From the NCBI GenBank assembly GCA_023261185.1, contig JALRJN010000045.1, positions 17,955-81,954 on the forward strand: a stretch of DNA of 64,000 nucleotides, read 5' to 3'. The stretch is from Porticoccus sp. Lineage in GTDB: Bacteria > Pseudomonadota > Gammaproteobacteria > Pseudomonadales > Porticoccaceae. Shown piece by piece: positions 17,683-27,372 of this stretch. Both the position numbers and the translations under genes were made by a program. Position 1 is the stretch's first letter; each line of letters begins with the position of its first letter. Under the pieces are notes generated by a model. The model searched no databases. It was not told where the DNA came from and saw only the letters and a program-made list of their open reading frames with translations.

Positions 17683-17711
17683 GTTAGGCATATCTGCAAC
17701 GCGTTAGTTCA
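17683..17711 (-). promoter_or_regulatory. Promoter-like elements of sRNA copy A
   Basis: TGAACT (17706-17711) and CCTAAC (17683-17688) on the minus strand with a 17-bp spacer, ending 6 bp before the presumed 5' end at 17676. Shared GAACT and CCTAAC with copy B, inside otherwise diverged flanks, mark them as conserved signals. Confidence 0.5.
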
Positions 17712-17816
17712 CTAGGAAATAACTTTTTTTTCAGGTTTTCTATAGCTTTTCTTTATAACTAAAAATTTTTTATTTCCAAAAGTCCCGCCACTGACTTTTT
17801 GGAAGAGACCACATGC

Positions 17817-20537
17817 CTAGTGGGCCTCATCCCAGTTGTCACCAATGCCCACATCCACAATCAACGGCACCTCCAGTTTGACTGCATTGGCCATATGCTC
17901 ATTAAGCCCGACTTCGATGATGTTCAGCTCATTTTCTGGCACTTCGAGTACTAGTTCATCGTGTACCTGCATGATCATTTTGCTGCGGAGCACCTCTGTA
18001 GTCAGCCATTGATCGACGGCAATCATCGCTAGCTTGATAATATCTGCCGCCGTCCCCTGCATCGGCGCATTAATAGCCGTGCGTTCGGCAGCCTGTCGCC
18101 GCATGCCGTTGCTGGACTTGATTTCCGGCAGATACAGGCGCCTGCCGAGAAGGGTTTCCACATAGCCTTTCTCAGCGGCAGTTTGCCGGATGCGGTCCAT
18201 ATAGGCCTGAACTCCGGGATACCGCTCAAAGTAGAGGTCAATATATTCCTGCGCCTGATTGCGGCCAATTTTCAACTGACGCGCCAGACCAAAGGCCGAC
18301 ATGCCATAAATCAACCCGAAATTGATCGCTTTGGCACTGCGACGCTGCTCATCCGTCACTTTCTCCACATCGACATCAAAAACTTCTGCTGCGGTGGCAC
18401 GGTGCACGTCCAGCCCCTTTGCAAAGGCATCCCTCAAGCCTTTATCACCCGACAGGTGTGCCATGATCCTCAGTTCAATTTGCGAATAGTCTGCGGCCAC
18501 TATCTTGCAACCCGGTGACGCCACAAAAGCCTGACGAATACGACGCCCCTCAGCTGTGCGAACGGGTATGTTTTGCAGATTGGGGTCGGAGGAGGATAAG
18601 CGGCCAGTGGCCGTGACTGCCTGGTGATAGGAGGTATGAATTCTACCGCTGACAGGGTTTACCAATGCCGGCAATTTGTCCGTGTAGGTGGCTTTTAGTT
18701 TTGACAGACTGCGATGCTCCAACAACAGCTTTGGCAGCGGGTAATCCAGCGCCAGCTCCTGCAGCACTTCTTCCTTAGTGGACGGAGCACCTTTTGCCGT
18801 TTTTTTCTGAACAGGAATTTGCAGCTTTTCAAACAGGATATAGCCAAGCTGTTTGGGCGACGCGAGGTTGAATTCTTCACCAGCCATTTCAAAGGCCTGT
18901 GTTTGCAACTCTGCCAGCCGCTCACCCAATTGTGAACTCTGCTTTCGCAAACGCTCGGCATCCACTTTTACGCCATTGCGCTCAATGCGCGACAACACGG
19001 GAATCAGGGGAATCTCAATGGTTTTTAGGACCTTATCCAGTCCGCTCTCTCGCTGTATTTTTCCCCAAAGTGTCTGGTGCAACCGCCAGGTAATATCGGC
19101 ATCTTCAGCCGCGTAGGGCGCGGCCTGCTCCAGCGCGATCTGATTGAAGGTCAACTGCCCTGCCCCCTTGCCGGCAATCTCTTCAAAATGGATAGTTTTC
19201 TCGCCCAGATATTTGAGTGCAAGGCTGTCCATATCATGACGCGTTGCAGTGGAATCCAGCACATAGGATTCGAGCATGGTGTCAAACTCAATGCCCCGCA
19301 TCGCTATACCCTGATTAGCCAATACGCTCATGTCATATTTCAGGTTTTGACCCAACTTGGCCTTGGTCGGATCTTCAAGCAAAGGTTTGAGAGCATCCAG
19401 TACTTCGCGCCGATCCAGCTGCGCAGGGGCCCCGAGGTAATCGTGTGCCAATGGCACATAGGCCGCCTCATGCGCCTGTACCGAAAAGGAAATGCCGACC
19501 ACATCTGCCTGCATATAGTCGAGACTGGTGGTCTCCGTATCAAAGGCAAATAATTCCGCGTCTTCCAGACGTTTCAACCAACCCTTAAATTGCTCCAAAT
19601 CGAGCACCACCTGGTAGTCCTTTTCCACTTCGGGGCTGTCAATCTGCTGCGGGGCAGAGTCCTCTTTGAGTAGCTCTTCTGTCCAGGTCTTGAATTCACA
19701 TTGCCGAAACCAGTCCAGCAGCTGTTGTTGGTCGGGTTCGCCATTTCTCAACTCTGCCGCCGCCATATCCAATGGGACATCGGTTTTGATGGTGGCCAGC
19801 TGGTAGGATAAACGGGCCTGTTCTTCGTGTTCGGCCAGTTTTTCCGGCATTTTCTTGGCACCGCGAAATTCCAGTTCTCGCACCTGTTCCAGGTCGCCGA
19901 AAATTGAATCCAGTCCCCCCAGGTTTTGCAACATGGCCAATGCCGTTTTTTCACCGACACCCGGAACCCCTGGAATGTTATCGGCTTTGTCACCAATTAA
20001 GGCCAGGTAGTCGATAATCAACTCAGGGGGCACACCGAACTTGTCCACGACACCCTGCCGATCGAGCACCGTGTCTGTCATGGTATTTACCAGCGTCACC
20101 TGATCACACACCAGCTGCGCCATGTCCTTATCTCCCGTAGAAATAATGACCTGATACTGGTTTGCGGCAGCTTCTATCGCCAATGTGCCAATAACATCGT
20201 CCGCTTCTACACCATCAACCACCAGCAACGGCAAACCCATGGCGCGGATAATCTTGTGAATGGGCTCAATTTGCGCCCTGAGTTCGTCCGGCATGGGCGG
20301 ACGATGGGATTTGTATGCCTCAAACAGTTCATCCCGAAAGGTTTTGCCCTTGGCGTCAAAAACGACCACAACCGGGCTACCCGGGTAATCTTTTAGGAGA
20401 CGTCGAACCATTGAGATCACGCCCTTCACCGCACCGGTGGGTTGCCCGCTGGATGTCGTCAGCGGAGGCAAGGCATGAAACGCGCGATATAAATAGGATG
20501 ATCCGTCGACCAACACCAGTGGAGCTTTATTATTCAT
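17817..20537 (-). CDS. polA: DNA polymerase I
   Basis: This enzyme fills gaps and removes primers in replication and repair. It has 906 residues with three domains. An N-terminal 5'-3' exonuclease carries [19 protein letters not shown] and [22 protein letters not shown] 3'-5' exonuclease contains [11 protein letters not shown], so the proofreading acidic residues are present. The polymerase domain has motif [15 protein letters not shown], the O-helix region [14 protein letters not shown] and motif [15 protein letters not shown] at 20537. It is monocistronic by position, with the tandem sRNA units immediately downstream and the homoserine-kinase-like gene divergent. Confidence 0.98.
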   Translation of the reverse strand: MNNKAPLVLVDGSSYLYRAFHALPPLTTSSGQPTGAVKGVISMVRRLLKDYPGSPVVVVFDAKGKTFRDELFEAYKSHRPPMPDELRAQIEPIHKIIRAMGLPLLVVDGVEADDVIGTLAIEAAANQYQVIISTGDKDMAQLVCDQVTLVNTMTDTVLDRQGVVDKFGVPPELIIDYLALIGDKADNIPGVPGVGEKTALAMLQNLGGLDSIFGDLEQVRELEFRGAKKMPEKLAEHEEQARLSYQLATIKTDVPLDMAAAELRNGEPDQQQLLDWFRQCEFKTWTEELLKEDSAPQQIDSPEVEKDYQVVLDLEQFKGWLKRLEDAELFAFDTETTSLDYMQADVVGISFSVQAHEAAYVPLAHDYLGAPAQLDRREVLDALKPLLEDPTKAKLGQNLKYDMSVLANQGIAMRGIEFDTMLESYVLDSTATRHDMDSLALKYLGEKTIHFEEIAGKGAGQLTFNQIALEQAAPYAAEDADITWRLHQTLWGKIQRESGLDKVLKTIEIPLIPVLSRIERNGVKVDAERLRKQSSQLGERLAELQTQAFEMAGEEFNLASPKQLGYILFEKLQIPVQKKTAKGAPSTKEEVLQELALDYPLPKLLLEHRSLSKLKATYTDKLPALVNPVSGRIHTSYHQAVTATGRLSSSDPNLQNIPVRTAEGRRIRQAFVASPGCKIVAADYSQIELRIMAHLSGDKGLRDAFAKGLDVHRATAAEVFDVDVEKVTDEQRRSAKAINFGLIYGMSAFGLARQLKIGRNQAQEYIDLYFERYPGVQAYMDRIRQTAAEKGYVETLLGRRLYLPEIKSSNGMRRQAAERTAINAPMQGTAADIIKLAMIAVDQWLTTEVLRSKMIMQVHDELVLEVPENELNIIEVGLNEHMANAVKLEVPLIVDVGIGDNWDEAH

Positions 20538-20645
20538 GGCTATTTTTTTACCGTCTCTGAAGTGGCGAAGGATACCGCAAATTGTTTCTTTCCACTTACC
20601 AAGGGGTTACTCTTGGATAAAACAATCAGGGGTGTGGACTCCCAT

Positions 20646-21596
20646 ATGTCGTCATTTCCAGCACCAGATAACCACGTTATTTCACATTTTCTGGAGCAGT
20701 ACCCTCATCTGGGTGATGCTTGCATTGATGCTACCTATATTGCCAAAAACCATATGACATGCAGGTTTCACTGCGGTCAACCCCAGCGAGCCCACTACCT
20801 CATGGTCGCGGCCGTTCCCGGTGCAAAAGAACGTCTGCTTTTCTCTGCCGCACTGGTTGAGCACCTGATCAGCGTGGGGCAGCGGGTCACACCAGTTATC
20901 CGCACCATTTCAGGCAACAGCCTTGCTTGGTATCACGACAACCCTGCCCTGCTTTTCCATATTCCCGAGGGTTCTTCACCACAACACCAGAGCGCGGATA
21001 TTTGTAGGCAAATAGGTGATTTTTTGGGCGAAATGCACGCAAGTTCAGCACATTTCGCCGCCAGTTATAACAATCCAAGAAGTCTGTTATGGTTAAATTT
21101 TGCCTCCAAAGAGCTGGCACCCCACCTTTCTATTGGTGATCTGTCTCTACTCGAGGAGCAACTCAATCGCTTCAAGCGAACCATCGATGCCAGGCCAAAC
21201 CTTCCCAGCGGCCCGCTGATCGGCAGCCTCTTTTCTGACCAGTTGTTCTTTTCGGAAGGCCAGCTATCTGCAGTGACTGGCTTTTATTTCAGCTGCACCG
21301 ACTGGTTTTTATTGGATGTGGCACAGGCTGTTAACGAATGGTGTTGCGACCCCCATGGTGAGCTCGACAAACACCTCTGCAGCGCCCTATTAAACGCCTA
21401 TGCGGCCAAACGCCCCTTTAACCACACCGAAAGCCAATATTGGCAGGATATTCTCTGTTTCTCAGCGACCCGCTTCTGGGTCTCGAGATTGCTCAGCAAA
21501 TATACCTCTGAAGGCAGCTCATCACATAAAGATCCCGAAGAGTACCTGCAAAAGCTGGAACGACGATTGATGAGCTACTACCCCTTGCCCCTCTGA
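20646..21596 (+). CDS. Homoserine-kinase-like protein (APH fold) lacking catalytic residues
   Basis: From ATG 20646 the product is 316 residues, the length of Pseudomonas type II homoserine kinase, whose gene is also next to polA. An in-frame GTG at 20562 would add 28 unconserved residues. Similarity is clearest in the C-terminal half: FSCTDWFLLDVAQAVNEWCCDPHGELD and the ALLNAYAAKRPF stretch. However, the kinase loop, LHADLFRDN in active enzymes as I recall, reads LIGSLFSDQ at 191-199, and the metal-binding Asp of the following IDFY is Gly212 (TGFY). The catalytic Asp, the Asn and the second Asp are thus all gone while the frame is intact. Threonine biosynthesis therefore probably relies on another gene. 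A regulatory pseudokinase is inferred. Confidence 0.72.
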   Translation: MSSFPAPDNHVISHFLEQYPHLGDACIDATYIAKNHMTCRFHCGQPQRAHYLMVAAVPGAKERLLFSAALVEHLISVGQRVTPVIRTISGNSLAWYHDNPALLFHIPEGSSPQHQSADICRQIGDFLGEMHASSAHFAASYNNPRSLLWLNFASKELAPHLSIGDLSLLEEQLNRFKRTIDARPNLPSGPLIGSLFSDQLFFSEGQLSAVTGFYFSCTDWFLLDVAQAVNEWCCDPHGELDKHLCSALLNAYAAKRPFNHTESQYWQDILCFSATRFWVSRLLSKYTSEGSSSHKDPEEYLQKLERRLMSYYPLPL

Positions 21597-21603
21597 TTTG
21601 TTT

Positions 21604-22536
21604 TTATTCACCGCTGCCAGTCAATCCTTGAGTAAATGCTGTTATCAGGTTTTCCATAAAGGTCAGATAACTGTTTTCATCTGACTGGACATCGCGTCCG
21701 ATAGGATCAAGTTCACTCGTTTTTACTCCCAGCTTTCTGGCCAGCTGCTCAGCAGTTTTGTTGTTGAGCTGCACCTCTGTAAACACACATTGCACCTGTT
21801 CGCCCAGTGCCAGCATCTCCGCCACGTGTTTGGCGCCCTGTTGACGTCCGGCAACTACCTGCGCCGATGCCAACTGCTTCAAACCATAATGCTGCACAAA
21901 ATGTCCGTAGCCATCGTGAGTCACCACAAAACCCCGTTCACGCAAAGGGGTCAACGCACTTCTTGCCCGCCCGTCTAATGCCTCGATCTCCTTGGAAAAT
22001 CTGCTTAAGTTCTCGTCAAAAGCCCCCTTCTTGTCGGGAAACAGTTCTGCCAATCGTTCTGCCACTGCATGCGCCACCATTTGGCCATTCACCGGGTTCA
22101 ACCAGAGATGTGGGTCCCTGTCATGTGCAGGGTGACTGTGGTGGTCATGCATGGCGTCGTGCTCACCATGCTCCTCTTCCTCTGCCTGGGATATGACTGG
22201 CCAGATGAGACCTGGAAGATTCATCAGCGTCAGTACCTCTTTCCCGTTCCCCGTTAACGGCTTACTAAACGCCGACTCAAGTTCCGGGCCCACCCAAACC
22301 ACAAGCGCGGCCTCATTGATGGCACGGACATCCGAGAATTTCAACGCATAGTCATGGGGTGAAATATTGCCAGGCAACAACTGCTGCACAGTCAATTCAT
22401 CGCCCACGACCCCTTTCACCAACATTGCCAGGGGTTTAATCGTTACCAGCACGGTAGCCTTCGTGTCGGCCATGGCCGCTGATGCCCCCATCCAGAAGCT
22501 CACAATAACGATCGTTAGAAAAGTGTATTTTTTCAT
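21604..22536 (-). CDS. znuA: High-affinity zinc ABC transporter, periplasmic zinc-binding protein
   Basis: This 310-residue cluster A-I solute-binding protein delivers Zn2+ to ZnuBC. It has a signal peptide 1-23 (AMA-DT). His61 in NISPHDYALKFSD is a zinc ligand. A His/Glu-rich mobile loop spans about 119-143, followed by DPHLWLNP, typical of ZnuA rather than manganese-binding homologues. The long helix and FVVTHDGYGHFVQHYGL contain further ligands. It is divergent from zur-znuC-znuB across 139 bp. A Zur-box-like palindrome overlaps its start codon, so zinc-replete repression is expected. Confidence 0.94.
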   Translation of the reverse strand: MKKYTFLTIVIVSFWMGASAAMADTKATVLVTIKPLAMLVKGVVGDELTVQQLLPGNISPHDYALKFSDVRAINEAALVVWVGPELESAFSKPLTGNGKEVLTLMNLPGLIWPVISQAEEEEHGEHDAMHDHHSHPAHDRDPHLWLNPVNGQMVAHAVAERLAELFPDKKGAFDENLSRFSKEIEALDGRARSALTPLRERGFVVTHDGYGHFVQHYGLKQLASAQVVAGRQQGAKHVAEMLALGEQVQCVFTEVQLNNKTAEQLARKLGVKTSELDPIGRDVQSDENSYLTFMENLITAFTQGLTGSGE

Positions 22537-22538
22537 TA

Positions 22539-22553
22539 TGTTATATTATTGCA
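22539..22553. promoter_or_regulatory. Putative Zur box at znuA start
   Basis: TGTTATATTATTGCA matches the gammaproteobacterial Zur core TGTTATAnTATAACA at 12 of 14 defined positions. It sits 3 bp upstream of the znuA ATG, so it would block initiation directly or overlap a leaderless start. Zinc-dependent binding by the adjacent Zur is inferred. Confidence 0.65.
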
Positions 22554-22636
22554 ATTATCCAGGTTGTGTATTGCACAGTATTACCATTATGCCATCAACA
22601 ATCATTGTGTCATTACTGATTGCCTACCACCACAAA

Positions 22637-22651
22637 TGATATAAAATAACA
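22637..22651. promoter_or_regulatory. Putative Zur box upstream of zur-znuC-znuB
   Basis: TGATATAAAATAACA matches the Zur core at 12 of 14 defined positions, and flanking AAA/TTT extends the dyad. It lies 25-39 bp before the zur start, positioned for autoregulation of the zur-znuCB operon. Confidence 0.65.
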
Positions 22652-22675
22652 TTTTATTTTTACAAGCATATTTGT

Positions 22676-23164
22676 ATGTGGACAAATTCCAAGGTGGCCT
22701 ACCACCATCACGACCATAAACGCTGTGTTACGGCAGCCATGCAACGCGCCAAGGTGCTCTGCGACGATCGCCAAGTGAGGCTAACACCCATTCGGGAAGC
22801 TGTCTTTAAAACCATATGGGCCAGTCATCGACCTTTGGGCGCTTACGATATTGTCGACCAGATGACCCTGGCCACCTCCCCGGTGAAACGCATCTTGCCA
22901 CCAACGGTGTACCGATCGATAGAATTCCTGCTTGAGCAAGGCCTGATTCATCGGTTGGCATCATTGAACGCCTATATCGGCTGCCCGTTCCCTGGAAATG
23001 ATCATAATGACGTTTTTCTGATTTGCCGTGAGTGTGGCTCAGCCGCTGAATGCAGTGCTGATTACCTGACGACGGCCGTGGAACAGACGGCCCAACGTGC
23101 CAACTTCCAGGTTGAATCACAAGTGATTGAAATTGTTGGGCTCTGTCCGGAGTGCCAGTCATGA
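22676..23164 (+). CDS. zur: Fur-family zinc uptake regulator Zur
   Basis: This 162-residue Fur-family repressor starts at ATG 22676; the Shine-Dalgarno is poor, and a start at 22739 (MQRAK) is possible. The N-terminus holds a His-rich patch (YHHHDHKR). The winged helix has [30 protein letters not shown] and [30 protein letters not shown]. Structural-zinc cysteine pairs are CRECG and CPEC. Residues [20 protein letters not shown] follow the Zur pattern of E. coli. It overlaps znuC by 4 bp (ATGA), so regulator and transporter are translated together. Confidence 0.92.
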   Translation: MWTNSKVAYHHHDHKRCVTAAMQRAKVLCDDRQVRLTPIREAVFKTIWASHRPLGAYDIVDQMTLATSPVKRILPPTVYRSIEFLLEQGLIHRLASLNAYIGCPFPGNDHNDVFLICRECGSAAECSADYLTTAVEQTAQRANFQVESQVIEIVGLCPECQS

Positions 23165-23928
23165 GCAATCCCCTGATTCAATTGACTGGGGTTTGTAAAT
23201 CCTTTCGAGGCAATTCGGTGTTATCCGGCATCGATCTGACAGTGATGCCCGGCCAGATCATTACCCTGATTGGCCCCAATGGCGCCGGTAAAACCACCCT
23301 AGTAAAACTGGTGCTGGGACTGCTCAAACCCGATGCCGGCGAACTTTATCTGGCCTCAAACCTGTGTATTGGCTACATGCCACAGAAGCTGCTGATTGAT
23401 CCCACGCTACCGATTACCCTTGACCGCTTTCTTGCTCTCTCTGAACCGGATAAAGAAAAGTGTCAGGCTGCATTGGGGGAGGTTGGTATTGATCCTTCGG
23501 CGGGCAACCAACCCCTGCAATCCCTGTCGGGGGGTGAGATGCAACGGGCGCTTCTGGCAAGAGCTATTCTGCGCAAACCAAATCTTCTGGTTTTGGATGA
23601 ACCCGTGCAGGGTGTTGATGTAGTAGGGCAGGAGAGTCTCTACCGCCTGATTGGCCAATTGCGAGATCGTCTCGACTGCGCCGTCCTTATGGTGTCTCAC
23701 GACCTTCACCTGGTGATGTCTGCCACCGACGAAGTTATCTGCTTAAACCAGCATATCTGCTGCCACGGTCATCCGGATCAGGTCAGCAGCAACCCAGCCT
23801 TCATTGAGCTGTTTGGGACTAAAACAGCACCCTACACCCACCACCACAACCACCAGCACGATCTACGTGGTGACGTGGTCACTGCCGGTAAAGCTCATCA
23901 ACACGACAGGTCTTGCGGCCATGATTGA
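23161..23928 (+). CDS. znuC: Zinc ABC transporter ATP-binding protein
   Basis: This ATPase powers zinc import. ATG 23161 gives 255 residues; the frame also opens at GTG 23152 but the ATGA overlap with zur favours 23161. Walker [10 protein letters not shown], signature SLSGGEMQR, Walker [13 protein letters not shown] and the switch His in MVSHDLH are intact. The C-terminus carries a His-rich tail ([10 protein letters not shown] and later HQHD, CGHD), a common ZnuC feature that may sense or buffer zinc. It overlaps znuB by 8 bp. Confidence 0.95.
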   Translation: MSNPLIQLTGVCKSFRGNSVLSGIDLTVMPGQIITLIGPNGAGKTTLVKLVLGLLKPDAGELYLASNLCIGYMPQKLLIDPTLPITLDRFLALSEPDKEKCQAALGEVGIDPSAGNQPLQSLSGGEMQRALLARAILRKPNLLVLDEPVQGVDVVGQESLYRLIGQLRDRLDCAVLMVSHDLHLVMSATDEVICLNQHICCHGHPDQVSSNPAFIELFGTKTAPYTHHHNHQHDLRGDVVTAGKAHQHDRSCGHD

Positions 23929-24700
23929 TGTCCTCTTGTACGCCTTGCTTGCCGGGCTTGGTGTCGCCGCGGTCACCGGACCCCTGGGCGCATTTATTGT
24001 CTGGCGTCGCATGGCCTATTTCGGCGATACACTCGCTCACTCATCACTGCTCGGTGTTGCACTGGCATTGTTATTATCGGTGAACCTCACACTCTCCGTA
24101 GTGGTGATCTGCCTGTTACTGGCCTTGTTACTGGTTATGCTGCAGCAACAGCAAACCCTGGCCTCTGATACATTACTCGGCATCCTTTCGCATTCGTCGC
24201 TAGCCATAGGCCTGGTGGCGATGGCACTCATGCCAGATGTGCGTGTCGACCTGATGAGCTTACTATTTGGAGACTTGCTGACAGTCACCCCCAGAGATGT
24301 AATCACCATCTATCTTATCGGCACCATTGCGATTGGACTGATCATCTGGCTGTGGAAACCCTTGCTGACGATGACGATCCATGAGGAGCTAGCAAGGGTT
24401 GAAGGCGTGCCTGTGACGGCCGTGCGCACCGCACTGATGCTGATTATTGCACTGGAAATCGCTATTGCTATGAAGGTCGTGGGCGTGCTGTTGATCACAG
24501 CTTTACTGGTGATTCCGGCGGCTACTGCCAGGCGCTTTGCTAACACGCCGGAAAAGATGGCAATTTATGCCAGCCTGGCTGGCAGCCTGGCCGTCCTCAT
24601 CGGCTTGTCGGCCTCCTGGTTCGCCGATACACCCGCCGGACCATCTATTGTGCTCAGCGCGGCAATACTCTTTGCGCTGTCACTGCTGAAACGGGAATAA
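23921..24700 (+). CDS. znuB: Zinc ABC transporter permease
   Basis: This 259-residue polytopic inner-membrane protein of the ABC-3 family has about eight hydrophobic segments. The start ATG 23921 lies inside the end of znuC. Characteristic stretches are [26 protein letters not shown] and [21 protein letters not shown]. It completes the ZnuABC importer. It converges with sco; the two stops are about 1 bp apart, with no terminator visible. Confidence 0.94.
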   Translation: MIDVLLYALLAGLGVAAVTGPLGAFIVWRRMAYFGDTLAHSSLLGVALALLLSVNLTLSVVVICLLLALLLVMLQQQQTLASDTLLGILSHSSLAIGLVAMALMPDVRVDLMSLLFGDLLTVTPRDVITIYLIGTIAIGLIIWLWKPLLTMTIHEELARVEGVPVTAVRTALMLIIALEIAIAMKVVGVLLITALLVIPAATARRFANTPEKMAIYASLAGSLAVLIGLSASWFADTPAGPSIVLSAAILFALSLLKRE

Positions 24701-24701
24701 A

Positions 24702-25355
24702 TCAGAAACTGGCGTTAATGGAGCGCCAGGCAAGACGCATGCTGCCTTCTTCAAAAGGTGGCTTCATAAACCCATGGTAATGCCCGTAGGGGTTGATCAG
24801 AACCAGGTTACCACTGTGATCAATGGTGTAATCACCATTGTCGAGATCCACCTTGCTGAAGGCGACATTCAACTCGGTGGCAAGCTTTAACAGCACGTGC
24901 TGGTTACCACTGACACCGATAAAATCGCTATTGAAGTAGGGCACATATTTGGCCAGCTGCTCTGGCGTATCCCGTTCCGGGTCGAGAGAAATCAGCAAAA
25001 CCTGAAGATTTTCCCGCTCATCTTCATCCAGCGCAGCGTACATTCTGGCGGCGGCAGCCATGGTTGTCGGACAAATATCCGGACAGTGTGTGAAGCCAAA
25101 GAAGATCAGCGTCCATTTGCCTTTCAAGTTTTCCTGTGTAAAAGGCTGACCATGGTGATCTGTTAACTGAAAATCAGAAAATTTTCTCGGAGTATCCAGT
25201 TCAACGGCACCATTTGCCCGCAGCTCGTATTTATTGAGAATACGAGGTTGATTCATTTTGTAAACAAACCCGGTTAGCACCAATGCCACAAACACCAGTA
25301 CAACCACGAGTGTTAAACGGACACTGCCGGTATTTAAAGCCTTGATTGGCGCCAT
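24702..25355 (-). CDS. SCO1/SenC/PrrC-family copper chaperone
   Basis: This membrane-anchored thioredoxin-fold protein delivers copper to the CuA site of cytochrome oxidase subunit II. It has 217 residues, one N-terminal TM helix (about 13-33), the CxxxC copper motif Cys91/Cys95 (THCPDICPTT) and the conserved distal His in DYTIDHSGNLVLINPYG. It is the last gene of the cta cluster, 42 bp after ctaB. Confidence 0.94.
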   Translation of the reverse strand: MAPIKALNTGSVRLTLVVVLVFVALVLTGFVYKMNQPRILNKYELRANGAVELDTPRKFSDFQLTDHHGQPFTQENLKGKWTLIFFGFTHCPDICPTTMAAAARMYAALDEDERENLQVLLISLDPERDTPEQLAKYVPYFNSDFIGVSGNQHVLLKLATELNVAFSKVDLDNGDYTIDHSGNLVLINPYGHYHGFMKPPFEEGSMRLAWRSINASF

Positions 25356-25397
25356 AATGTCTAGCCTCCCTCAGACTTTGTCTCTTCTAGATAAAAG

Positions 25398-26309
25398 CTA
25401 CTGGATAAAGGTCGGCACGGTCACCAGATAATGGTCGGCCAGCATAATGACGAACAGTGCCATGAGGTAAATAATGGAATATTTGAACGTATCCATTCCT
25501 GCATCAGGCTTTTTGCCGATCATCATCACAATGGCCCAATAGATAAAGCCAATGCCGAGGACGACCGCACCCAGTAGATACAACCAGCCGCTCATACCCG
25601 TCACAAAGGGCAGGACACTGATAACCAGCAAAATCAGGGTGTACAGGAAAATATGCAGCTTGGTGTACTTTTCACCATGTGTAACAGGCAGCATGGGGAT
25701 ATCCGCCTTGGCGTACTCATCCTTGCGATGAACTGCCAACGCCCAGAAATGTGGCGGTGTCCAGGCAAAAATAATCAGCACCAGCAGCAAGGCATGACCG
25801 TGAATTTCCCCGGTGACCGCAGTCCAACCTAGCAGGGGAGGGGCCGCACCGGCCAGACCTCCAATCACAATATTCTGAGGTGTCGCCCGCTTCAGGAACA
25901 GGGTATAGATCACCGCATAACCCACCAGCGATGCCAATGTTAGCCACGCTGTCAGGGCATTGATATAAATTAGCAGAATCGCCATCCCCACCACGCCCAG
26001 CACGACGGCAAACAGCATGGCCTGAACAGGCTCAACACGGCCTTTGGCGACCGGGCGGTTGAAGGTACGCGCCATCTTGGTATCAATTTGACGATCCACG
26101 ACATGATTGACGACGGCTGCCGCACCAGCACAAACAGCAATACCCAGATTGCCCAAAATCAGCACATCCACTGGCACCATACCCGGTACCGCCAGAAACA
26201 TACCAATGACCGTAGTCAGAATCATCAAGGCCACAACATTGGGCTTGGTCAATTCCAGGTAATCTCTCCAGGTGGCTTTTTCCATCTTGAGTTCTGCTTC
26301 ATTCATCAT
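25398..26309 (-). CDS. ctaB: Protoheme IX farnesyltransferase (heme O synthase)
   Basis: This UbiA-family membrane prenyltransferase farnesylates heme B to heme O. The 303 residues have nine hydrophobic segments and the two Asp-rich sites: [23 protein letters not shown] and the [19 protein letters not shown] loop. It is preceded by ctaA with a 1-bp gap, so the two heme-A synthesis enzymes are coupled. ATG at 26309, or 26306 for the second Met. Confidence 0.96.
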   Translation of the reverse strand: MMNEAELKMEKATWRDYLELTKPNVVALMILTTVIGMFLAVPGMVPVDVLILGNLGIAVCAGAAAVVNHVVDRQIDTKMARTFNRPVAKGRVEPVQAMLFAVVLGVVGMAILLIYINALTAWLTLASLVGYAVIYTLFLKRATPQNIVIGGLAGAAPPLLGWTAVTGEIHGHALLLVLIIFAWTPPHFWALAVHRKDEYAKADIPMLPVTHGEKYTKLHIFLYTLILLVISVLPFVTGMSGWLYLLGAVVLGIGFIYWAIVMMIGKKPDAGMDTFKYSIIYLMALFVIMLADHYLVTVPTFIQ

Positions 26310-26310
26310 T

Positions 26311-27339
26311 TCAGGACTCCTGCCTCTGATATCTCGGTTTGGCCAACCAGATTCCGGTCATCAGGGCCACTAGAACAAGTAATAACAATGCGCTGATCAG
26401 GTGGTGCAGCAATGCCGTCAGCATGGGGGCCATCAACAAATTGTTAGCCACACCAAGCAGCAGCTCTGTGAGCATGAGCATGACGAACGTTGTCGTCAGC
26501 ACTCGAACCTGACTATTTTTTATTCTCAGCAAAGGGGTGGCAATTATGACGGTCAAAACCGCTAATACCAACCCCGCAATGCGATGAGTGACATGTATGG
26601 CAACCCGAGCCTCTGTTTCCAGCTTGCCGCCAAGGTAGCTGGGACCGACTGGTTGAGTAAAATCAAAACCCTGCCGGAAATCCATGTCAGGCCACCACTC
26701 TCCCTGACAGGTGGGGAAATCGCTACAGGCAAAGGCAGCATAATTTGCACTGGTCCACCCCCCTAAGCCAATTTGTAGCAGCAATGCTGACATCAATACC
26801 AGCAGCCAGGGCTTGAGTCGCTGCAACTGCAGGTCAGTTTTCTCATTCAGCTCCCAGGGTCGACTCCCCAGGCGTAACGTCAACAACCAGATCAATGAGA
26901 ACGTCACCATTCCCGCTATCAAGTGAAAGGTCACTACCTGGGGGAGCAACTTCAGCGTGACCGACCACATGCCGAACACAGCCTGCCAAGCCACCAGAAA
27001 CAGTATCAGTGTCGGCAACCGAAAGGGATACTCCTCCATTTCCCGCCGACGCCAGGAGATAATCGCCAGCATAATTACCATCAGCCCCAATACTGCCGCC
27101 AGGTAACGGTGAAAAATCTCTATCTGTGCAGTCGATGTAAGCACCGATTCAGGCGCTTTATCCATACTACCGGCCTGTAGGGATGCTCCATAACAACTCG
27201 GCCAACCCTCACACCCCAGTCCTGCATCAGACAATCGTGTCAGCACACCGAGGAGCAGCACCAAGGCCGCCACCACCGTGGCGGCAAGCGCTAAAGAAAA
27301 ACCCGCTTTTTGGTGCTTGGGTTTGCTGAATCTGATCAT
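26311..27339 (-). CDS. ctaA: Heme A synthase
   Basis: This enzyme oxidises heme O to heme A for aa3-type oxidase. It is a 342-residue polytopic COX15/CtaA protein. Conserved His ligands are in the segments [38 protein letters not shown] and [13 protein letters not shown]. The loop [10 protein letters not shown] (N-terminal) and [13 protein letters not shown] carry the cysteine pairs known from this family. It lies between the Sco-like protein gene and ctaB. Confidence 0.96.
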   Translation of the reverse strand: MIRFSKPKHQKAGFSLALAATVVAALVLLLGVLTRLSDAGLGCEGWPSCYGASLQAGSMDKAPESVLTSTAQIEIFHRYLAAVLGLMVIMLAIISWRRREMEEYPFRLPTLILFLVAWQAVFGMWSVTLKLLPQVVTFHLIAGMVTFSLIWLLTLRLGSRPWELNEKTDLQLQRLKPWLLVLMSALLLQIGLGGWTSANYAAFACSDFPTCQGEWWPDMDFRQGFDFTQPVGPSYLGGKLETEARVAIHVTHRIAGLVLAVLTVIIATPLLRIKNSQVRVLTTTFVMLMLTELLLGVANNLLMAPMLTALLHHLISALLLLVLVALMTGIWLAKPRYQRQES

Positions 27340-27372
27340 CGCGCTGTCAGTAGTGCCTCTGGTTTGCCGGGA

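Larger units (their letters stand above)
17402..17816. other. 415-bp engB-polA intergenic region
   Basis: This is the longest gene-free stretch. It holds the two sRNA-like units, their terminators and promoter-like elements on the minus strand, described separately. The remaining 17712-17816 is AT-rich (T runs at 17723-17731 and near 17767) and would be the polA 3' end region; no separate polA terminator is clear. Confidence 0.8.

Noticed and set aside
20604..20622. CCAAG/CTTGG hairpin near the start of the homoserine-kinase-like gene
   Set aside because: Only five base pairs around an 8-nt loop and no associated signals; likely chance.
20562..20645. GTG start extending the homoserine-kinase-like protein by 28 residues
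   Set aside because: The extension has no counterpart in ThrB proteins, while MSSF... at 20646 matches the ThrB N-terminus.
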